Shown here: positions 58,392-64,000 of the stretch, one piece after another | Layout: each line of letters starts with the position of its first letter | How positions within the stretch are numbered: the first letter of the stretch is position 1 | Assembly (NCBI RefSeq): GCF_029948125.1 | Contig: NZ_JASAMB010000028.1 | Span: 1 to 64,000 of the forward strand | Direction of reading: 5' to 3' | From: Catellatospora sp. KI3 | GTDB taxonomy: Bacteria; Actinomycetota; Actinomycetes; Mycobacteriales; Micromonosporaceae | Length of the DNA stretch: 64,000 nt | Program-made: the position numbers and the translations under genes | Notes under the pieces: model-generated | Database searches by the model: none | The model's input: the letters and a program-made list of their open reading frames with translations, nothing else | What the model was told of the DNA's origin: nothing

Positions 58392-60539
58392 ATGACGGCG
58401 ACGCGGGAGAAGAAGGAGTCTCGGGTCGACGACCCGGGCACGGGCGGCGCACAGCCGCCCGCGACGGTCCGGCCGTGGCGCTGGGTGCTGCCCGCCGTGG
58501 CGCTGGTGCTCTGGCTGCTGGTCGGCGGCGGCATGGGCAGCCTGTCCAGCAAGGTGAGCGAGGTGCAGAAGAACGACAACGCGTCCTTCCTGCCCGAGAG
58601 CGCCGAGGCGACCGCCGTGCTCGACCTGGCCAAGGGCTTCGCCGGCCTCGACGCCGTACCGGCCCAGCTGATCTACGCACGCGACACCGGCCTCACCGAG
58701 GCCGACCAGACGACCATCGCGAGCCAGCTCGCCGCGATCAAGTCCGAGCTCGGCGCCCACCTCGTCGACGTGCCGCTGGTGCCCCAGCCCTCCGCCGACG
58801 GCAGGTCCGTACAGGTCACGGTGCTGTTCTCGGAGACCGACGCGCAGAAGAACGTCGACTACGTGGAGTGGATCCGCGACCACACCGGCACCGCCGACGG
58901 CCTGCAGGCCCACGTGGGCGGGCTCGGCGGCATCCTCACCGACATGATGGCCGTGTTCGGCTCCATCGACGGCCTGCTGCTGGGCGTCACCGTCGGCATC
59001 ATCGCCGTCATCCTGCTGATCGTGTACCGCAGCCCGATCCTGCCCGTGGTGGTGCTGTTCGGCGCCGGTCTGGCGTTCGCGCTGGCCAACGGCGTGGTCT
59101 ACCTGCTGGCCAAGAACGACGTCATCACCGTCTCCGGCCAGAGCCAGGCCATCCTGGACGTGCTGGTGCTCGGCGCGGCCACCGACTACGCGATGCTGCT
59201 GGTGTCGCGCTTCCGGGAGGAGCTGCGCCGCACCGAGGACCGCTTCGACGCGATGCGGACCGCGCTGCGCGCCTCGTTCGAGCCGATCCTGGCCAGCGGC
59301 GCCACCGTCATCCTCGGCCTGCTCTGCCTGCTCGTCTCCGACCTGGCCTCCAACAAGGGCCTCGGCCCGGTCGGCGCCATCGGCATCGCCAGCAGCCTGC
59401 TCGTCTCGCTGACCCTGCTGCCCGCCATCCTGGTGCTGCTCGGCCGGGTCGCGTTCTGGCCGGTACGGCCGAAGTTCGGCTCCGCGCCCGCCGAGGAGCG
59501 CGGCATCTGGGCGAAGGTCTCCGCGCTGGTCGGCCGCCGCGCCCGGCTGGTCTGGATCGCCACCGCGTTCCTGCTGCTGGCGGGCGTGGCCGGGCTGACC
59601 CAGCTCAAGGCCGAGGGCATCCCGCAGACCGAGGGCTTCACCGGCCGCCCCGACTCGGTCGCCGCGCAGGAGCTGACCACCGCGCACTTCCCGGGCGGCA
59701 CCGGCAGCCCCGCCGAGATCGTGGTCCGGGCCGACAAGCTCGACCAGACCCTCGCCGTGGTACGGGCCACCGGCGGCGTAGCCGAGGCGCACGCCTACAC
59801 CGGCCCGTTCCCGATCCCGAACGCGCAGCCGAAGGTGGTCGACGGGCTGGTCCGCATCGACGCCACGCTCGCCGACGCGGCGGACTCCACCGCCGCCGCC
59901 GACACCGTGCACCGGCTGCGCGACGCGGTGCACGCGATCGAGGGCGCCGAGGCGAAGGTCGGCGGGTTCACCGCGATCAACGTCGACGTGCAGCAGACCT
60001 CGCAGCGCGACCGCAACGTCATCATCCCGCTGGTGCTCGGCGTGATCTTCCTGATCCTGATGGTGCTGCTGCGCTCGCTCATCGCTCCGCTGCTGCTCAT
60101 CGCCACCGTGGTGCTGTCGTACCTGGCCACGCTGGGGATCTCCGGGTTCGTGTTCACCGACATCCTGGACTTCCCGGGCGCCGACTCGTCGTACCCCCTG
60201 TTCGCGTTCGTGTTCCTGGTGGCGCTCGGCGTCGACTACAACATCTTCCTGATGACCCGGGTACGCGAGGAGGCCGGCCGGATCGGCCACAAGGACGGCA
60301 CCCTCAAGGGCCTGGCGGTCACCGGCGGCGTCATCACCTCGGCGGGCGTCGTGCTCGCCGCCACCTTCGCGGCCCTGGCCGTACTCCCGCTGGTGTTCGT
60401 GGTCGAGATCGCGTTCGCGGTGGCGTTCGGCGTGCTGCTGGACACGCTGCTGGTGCGCTCCCTGCTCGTCCCCGCGCTGACGATCGACATCGGCCGCTTC
60501 GTCTGGTGGCCCGGCAAGCTCTGGCGCCGCTCCGCCTGA
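58392..60539 (+). CDS. MMPL-family RND transporter
   Basis: 715 residues from the ATG at 58392; GGGAGAGGA lies about 10 bases upstream. Two homologous halves have one N-terminal helix each (about 40 and 400), a periplasmic-side porter loop, and five helices. GVIFLILMVLLRSLIAPLLLIATVVLSYLATLGISGFVF and FVFLVALGVDYNIFLMTRVREEAGR are the second-half hallmarks (conserved GVDYN region). The first half has VLGAATDYAMLLVSRFREEL. Proton-driven export of lipids or hydrophobic compounds is the family role; in actinobacteria MMPL proteins export cell-envelope lipids or antibiotics. A TGAAA-type dyad upstream and an R2 hairpin downstream frame it. Confidence 0.94.
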   Translation: MTATREKKESRVDDPGTGGAQPPATVRPWRWVLPAVALVLWLLVGGGMGSLSSKVSEVQKNDNASFLPESAEATAVLDLAKGFAGLDAVPAQLIYARDTGLTEADQTTIASQLAAIKSELGAHLVDVPLVPQPSADGRSVQVTVLFSETDAQKNVDYVEWIRDHTGTADGLQAHVGGLGGILTDMMAVFGSIDGLLLGVTVGIIAVILLIVYRSPILPVVVLFGAGLAFALANGVVYLLAKNDVITVSGQSQAILDVLVLGAATDYAMLLVSRFREELRRTEDRFDAMRTALRASFEPILASGATVILGLLCLLVSDLASNKGLGPVGAIGIASSLLVSLTLLPAILVLLGRVAFWPVRPKFGSAPAEERGIWAKVSALVGRRARLVWIATAFLLLAGVAGLTQLKAEGIPQTEGFTGRPDSVAAQELTTAHFPGGTGSPAEIVVRADKLDQTLAVVRATGGVAEAHAYTGPFPIPNAQPKVVDGLVRIDATLADAADSTAAADTVHRLRDAVHAIEGAEAKVGGFTAINVDVQQTSQRDRNVIIPLVLGVIFLILMVLLRSLIAPLLLIATVVLSYLATLGISGFVFTDILDFPGADSSYPLFAFVFLVALGVDYNIFLMTRVREEAGRIGHKDGTLKGLAVTGGVITSAGVVLAATFAALAVLPLVFVVEIAFAVAFGVLLDTLLVRSLLVPALTIDIGRFVWWPGKLWRRSA

Positions 60540-60547
60540 CCTGACGT

Positions 60548-60596
60548 AAGGAAGGGCCCCTTCTTATCGCAATGCGAGGTGGAAGGGGCCCTTCTT
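60548..60596. repeat. R2-family intergenic hairpin, copy 4
   Basis: GGAAGGGCCCCTTC and GGAAGGGGCCCTTC around TTATCGCAATGCGAGG, 9 bases after the MMPL stop. Unlike the other R2 copies it lies between genes in the same direction. Confidence 0.9.
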
Positions 60597-60652
60597 CACG
60601 TGCGGTCCGCCGGTGCGGCGGGTGCGGTCGGCCGGGCCGTAAGGTATCCGGC

Positions 60653-62035
60653 GTGTCGACGACCACCATCGAAACCCGAGCGCAGGTCACCGCGGAGCAG
60701 TCACCGGACCCGCGCCGTCCGGGCTGGACCGCCGTCGTGGAGACCGTGCTGATCGTCGCCGGGCTCGCCCGGCTGGTCTTCGGCCAGCAGCTCGGCCCGG
60801 TCGCCGACGGCGCCGACCGGCTGCGCAGCATCACCGCGCTGCTCGCCGAAGGACGGGTGGACCACAGCGAGTACTCGCTGATGGGGCCGCTGTTCTCCAC
60901 GCCGCTGTGGCTGCTCGGCAAGCTCGTCGCCACGCCCGAGGCCGGCATCCGCTACTTCAACCTGGTCGTCTTCACCGCCGGGCTGGGCGCGCTGGCGCTG
61001 CTGCTGCGCGGGCTGGTGCCCGGCACGCTGATCCGCCGGTTCCTGCTGCTCACCGTGTCCGCCAGCATGATCGCGCCGGACGTCGGCCACTACGGCAGCG
61101 AGCCGTTCACCATGATCTTCGTGATGGTCGGCATCGTGGTCGTGGTCCGCGGTCGCCGCCGCGGCTGGGGCTGGGCGTCGATGGTCGTCGGGGCGGTCAA
61201 CACCCCGGCCACCCTGGTCGGGCTGGGCCTGGTCGGCCTGTCGCAGCTGTGGCGCGACCGGCGCCTGCGGCTGGTGCTGCCGGTGGTCGCGGCGGCCGCG
61301 CTGGTGCTGCTGGAGATCCTGGTACGCCACGGCGGCTACGTCGGCGACCGCGGGGCCAAGGACATCATGCCGTTCTCGGGCCGCCCCGGATTCTCGTACC
61401 CCGTCTTCTTCGGCCTGCTCGCCCTGCTGTTCTCGTTCGGCCGCGGCCTGGTCTGGTACCTGCCCGGCATGTTCCTGCCCATCCGCGGACCGCTGGCCGA
61501 CCTCGGCCCGACCGGCCTCGACCTGGCCCGGCTGCAGCGCCTCTGGCTCACCTTCCTCGGCGGCCTGCTGCTGGTCTACGCCCCCTGGTGGGCCTGGTAC
61601 GGCGGCATGAGCTGGGGCCCGCGCTTCTTCCTCGCCGGGATCCTGCCCGCCTCGCTCGCACTGGCCCTGCGCCTCGGGCACCGGCAGGCGCGCCTCGGCG
61701 CCGACCTGCTCACCCTGGCCGTGCTGATCGTGTCGGTATGGATCGGCCTGAACAGCCTGCTGTGGCACGAGCTGTGGCCGACCGCCTGCTTCAACACCCC
61801 GCAGTCGGTCGAGGCGCTGTGCTGGCACAGCCCCGAGTACAGCTCGCTGTGGTACCCGCTGGTGTCCTGGCAGTTCCGCTACCTGACGGCGGGGCAGTGG
61901 GTGAGCGCGGCCTACAGCGGCGGGGTGCTGCTCTGGCTCGGAGTGCCGCTGGTGCGCCGGATCGCCGCGAGCACCCGCGCGGCCTGGGCCGAGCGGGTCG
62001 CCCCGCGCCTGGCCCGCGCCGAGTGGCGCTGGTGA
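60653..62035 (+). CDS. Polytopic membrane protein (GT-C-like), function unknown
   Basis: 460 residues. The GTG at 60653 has AAGG about 9 bases upstream. Around ten hydrophobic helices alternate with short basic loops. An early loop YSLMGPLFSTPLWLLGKL after DHSEYS, and the WYGGMSWGPRFFLAGILPASLALAL segment, are features I associate with GT-C-type glycosyltransferases working on polyprenyl-linked sugars. A clear DD or DE catalytic pair is not evident, although D-x-S-E-Y near residue 70 could serve. It ends with an Arg-rich cytoplasmic tail. It is upstream of a repeat-bearing gap and convergent with the last gene. Confidence 0.75.
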   Translation: MSTTTIETRAQVTAEQSPDPRRPGWTAVVETVLIVAGLARLVFGQQLGPVADGADRLRSITALLAEGRVDHSEYSLMGPLFSTPLWLLGKLVATPEAGIRYFNLVVFTAGLGALALLLRGLVPGTLIRRFLLLTVSASMIAPDVGHYGSEPFTMIFVMVGIVVVVRGRRRGWGWASMVVGAVNTPATLVGLGLVGLSQLWRDRRLRLVLPVVAAAALVLLEILVRHGGYVGDRGAKDIMPFSGRPGFSYPVFFGLLALLFSFGRGLVWYLPGMFLPIRGPLADLGPTGLDLARLQRLWLTFLGGLLLVYAPWWAWYGGMSWGPRFFLAGILPASLALALRLGHRQARLGADLLTLAVLIVSVWIGLNSLLWHELWPTACFNTPQSVEALCWHSPEYSSLWYPLVSWQFRYLTAGQWVSAAYSGGVLLWLGVPLVRRIAASTRAAWAERVAPRLARAEWRW

Positions 62036-62434
62036 GCCGCTGATCAGGACCGCCACCGGCGTACCACCCGGCCACCACCGACCAGCTCCACGATGTCACC
62101 GTCGGCCCGACGGTCGCTGGAGCCGCGCTGCTCGAAGATCACTCTCGCCGGTCAGAACCTCGTGTAAGTGCGAGCAATGTGACCCGAAGCCGCGATCTCG
62201 GGTCAGCTGGCGGCGATGGTCGGCGTCTCTGGGCCGAAGGTGGGATAGGGCCAGCGGGTGGGCGGTGATGTGACCGGAGACCGCGATCTCCGGGCCTGTT
62301 TCGGCTGTTGGTCGCCGTCTGAGGTCAGAACGTCGGCCTGAACCACGGCTTGTGACCGCAGGCGGTGATCACCGGCCCTTCGCGTTACCCTGCTCGCCCA
62401 GCCGACCGCCGCCGAGTAGCTGACCGGGGCCGGG
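62036..62434. other. Non-coding region with CCGCAGG-type core
   Basis: No gene is seen in these 399 bases between convergent membrane-protein genes. TGACCGCAGGCGGTGATCA (62353-62371) is another copy of the core found at 281-488, 16244 and 16444. Related motifs GTGACCGGAGACCGCGATC and TGACCCGAAGCCGCGATC precede it (about 62271 and 62180). This is the only convergent pair in the window without a long hairpin. Confidence 0.6.
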
Positions 62435-64000
62435 TCAGGCGGGGGTACGCCAGAGCCAGACGTCGTCGACGCGTTCGGGGGCGCCGAGCAGGGCGGTCAT
62501 GGTCTGGAGCAGCGCGGGCTGGTACGTCGGCCAGTGGGCGCCGTGTACGTCGTCGGCGAGCACCACGATCGAGCCGTGCCAGTAGCGCAGATCCTCGCGC
62601 AGCGCGGCCCGTTCGGCCTCGCCGATCGGCGGCACGGTGCCGGTCTTGGCGACTTCTTCGAGCAGCGTCTGGGTGGGGCGCGGGATCGGGCCGATCCGGC
62701 CGGTGCCGTTGGGACCGCCGGGGCCGAGGAAGAACCCGGCGGGCAGCCGGAACACGCCCTCGCCCGCACCGGCCGCGTCGGCCAGGGCGGCCGCCTGCCA
62801 GCGCTGGCCGTCGGGCAGCAGGTCGTTGGTGATCGGGACGGGGACCACGGTGCCGCCGTCGGCGACGTACTGGCGCCAGGTGCCGTCGGCGAAGAAGTGC
62901 GGAACGGGCGCCCGGTCGCGGGCCGACAGCTGGGTCGGAAAGAGGGGGACCAGCGCGACGGCGAACGCGGCGAGCCAGGCCCAGCGGGGTCCGGGCAGCG
63001 GTCGGCCGGGGGTGGCGGACCGGGTAGCGGCCGTGTCGGCGCTGGATTCAGTGTCGGCGGCGGGTCCGGAGTCGGCGGGACGGGCGGTGGGCTCGGCGGT
63101 GGCGGGGTGGGCCCGGTGGCGGGTCAGGGTGGTGCCGAGCCAGGCGAGTAGGAGGCCGAAGACCGGGGCGACGATGAGGGCCAGGCGGGACGGTAGCGCG
63201 GCGTTGAAGACGGGCAGGCCGCCGACGAGCGCCTCGGGCATCGGGGTGCCGGTGAGGCGGCCGAGCCAGCGCAGTTCCGGGCCGAGTGACAGCACGGTGA
63301 ACACGCCCGCCACGACGGCCAGCCCGCGCAGGGTGGCCCGGTGGGCCCGGTCGGCGCGGCGCCACAGCAGCACCAGGCCGACGATGACCAGCAGCAGGAG
63401 CGGGGCGCCGAAGAAGGAGTTCTCCTCGGTCGGGTTGGCGGCGAGCTTGGCGTTGAGCCCGAGCGCACCGGCGATGGAGCGCTCCGGCCAGGCGGCGTAC
63501 GCGGCGAGGTCCTCGTTGTGGACCTTCGGGTCGAAGCCGGTGCCGTGGTAGCCCTGCGGGCCGAGGAAGTGCAGCCAGAGGGGGTACGCCAGGAGCGCGC
63601 CCGCGACCAGCGCGGCGGTGCCGAGGCCGGTCAGCGCCGGGCGCAGCAGCGTGCGGGTCTCGGCGCGCCGGGACAGCGCCCAGACGAGCGTGAACACGCC
63701 GAGCGCGAGGGCGGTGAAGAACAGCGCCTCGGCGGCGATGGAGAAGCAGACCGCGATGAGCAGGCCCAGGATCGCTCCGTCGCGGACGGGCCTGCCGCGC
63801 CGGATGAGCAGCAGGCAGCGGCCGATGATCAGCGGGATGACCCACTGGGCGGTCCAGTTCAGGTGCGCGTTGGCGTGGGAGATCATCGCGGGCGCGAAGC
63901 CGCAGAACAGCCCGCCGACGGCGGCGGCCCACGGGGCGGCGCCGAGGTGGCGGGCGAACAGGCGGTACCAGGCGAAGGCGCTCAGGGCCAGGTTGAGGGT
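62435..64000 (-). CDS. Polytopic membrane protein, GT-C-like, 5' end outside window
   Basis: The frame is open to the window edge, so at least 521 residues and an incomplete N terminus. The visible part has some nine helices, with ISHANAHLNWTAQWVIPLIIGRCLLL and LLIAVCFSIAAEALFFTALALGVFTLVWAL first, then a long extracytoplasmic loop around GFDPKVHNEDLAAYAAW. A C-terminal soluble domain (about 150 residues) has FADGTWRQYVADGGTVVPVPI and LREDLRYWHGSIVVLADD. This resembles membrane proteins of the GT-C or YfhO type. A Thr/Ser/Asp-rich linker (PTARPADSGPAADTES) separates helices from domain. No specific function. Confidence 0.8.
   Translation of the reverse strand, partial: TLNLALSAFAWYRLFARHLGAAPWAAAVGGLFCGFAPAMISHANAHLNWTAQWVIPLIIGRCLLLIRRGRPVRDGAILGLLIAVCFSIAAEALFFTALALGVFTLVWALSRRAETRTLLRPALTGLGTAALVAGALLAYPLWLHFLGPQGYHGTGFDPKVHNEDLAAYAAWPERSIAGALGLNAKLAANPTEENSFFGAPLLLLVIVGLVLLWRRADRAHRATLRGLAVVAGVFTVLSLGPELRWLGRLTGTPMPEALVGGLPVFNAALPSRLALIVAPVFGLLLAWLGTTLTRHRAHPATAEPTARPADSGPAADTESSADTAATRSATPGRPLPGPRWAWLAAFAVALVPLFPTQLSARDRAPVPHFFADGTWRQYVADGGTVVPVPITNDLLPDGQRWQAAALADAAGAGEGVFRLPAGFFLGPGGPNGTGRIGPIPRPTQTLLEEVAKTGTVPPIGEAERAALREDLRYWHGSIVVLADDVHGAHWPTYQPALLQTMTALLGAPERVDDVWLWRTPA

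Overview
This is a roughly 70% G+C chromosomal segment of an actinobacterium, most likely a filamentous Micromonosporaceae-type organism. The evidence is GTG starts, homodimeric AceE, a glnE/glnA pair with a GlnR site, a polyprenol-phosphomannose pathway, secreted polysaccharide hydrolases with LacI-type operators, and abundant intergenic GAAGGGGCCCTTC-type hairpins. The species assignment is inference. No prophage, transposon, CRISPR array or rRNA operon was seen; there is one tRNA (Val).

Layout. 1-0.53 kb: non-coding short-repeat array. 0.5-8 kb: LppM-like lipoprotein, CopC-like protein, gltX, a GT-C mannosyltransferase-like protein and a divergent Stealth-family sugar-phosphate transferase. 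8-12.6 kb: metallo-hydrolase, M48 protease, ThuA-like protein, ABC exporter. 12.7-15.5 kb: aceE. 15.6-25.2 kb: accessory block with a YjbQ protein, a multidomain GH9 cellulase under a CebR/CelR-type operator, a MuiA-like protein, a phosphoesterase and a fused E1-alpha/E1-beta dehydrogenase. 25.4-27.4 kb: DUF3052, AhpE-like peroxiredoxin, tRNA-Val, polyprenol-phosphomannose synthase. 27.5-35.6 kb: MarR regulator, GH13 alpha-amylase, DUF2236, an unknown protein, VOC and TPR proteins, two tandem tyrosine phosphatases, a DODA-type dioxygenase. 35.7-46.6 kb: cimA behind a branched-chain-amino-acid attenuator, a secreted M15 peptidase, LD-carboxypeptidase, EEP nuclease/phosphatase-like protein, TetR regulator, glutamine amidotransferase, glnE, phosphoesterase. 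46.7-51.4 kb: penicillin-acylase family protein, solitary holin, glnA. 51.6-58.2 kb: RDD protein, MFS/ArsR pair, DUF4191, lipA, T-box-controlled archaeal-type AspRS, lipB. 58.4-64 kb: MMPL transporter and two polytopic membrane proteins, the last running off the window.

How the genes work together. GlnE adenylylates/deadenylylates GlnA, and glnA carries a two-box GlnR-like site. LipB and LipA make the lipoyl cofactor for 2-oxoacid dehydrogenase complexes, of which AceE and the fused E1 are the decarboxylases. Polyprenol-phosphomannose synthase could supply the donor for GT-C glycosyltransferases such as the one at 4.6-6.2 kb. The secreted GH9 and GH13 enzymes are separately controlled carbohydrate-scavenging units. 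The backbone genes lipB, lipA, DUF4191, RDD, glnA, glnE, ahpE, DUF3052 and aceE occur in the same overall order I recall from Mycobacterium tuberculosis (Rv2217-Rv2241 interval), with accessory genes inserted between them.

Most notable are the RNA-level controls: a translational T-box riboswitch before an AspRS with non-discriminating residues, a leader-peptide attenuator before cimA, and several families of structured intergenic inverted repeats that close almost every convergent gene pair.
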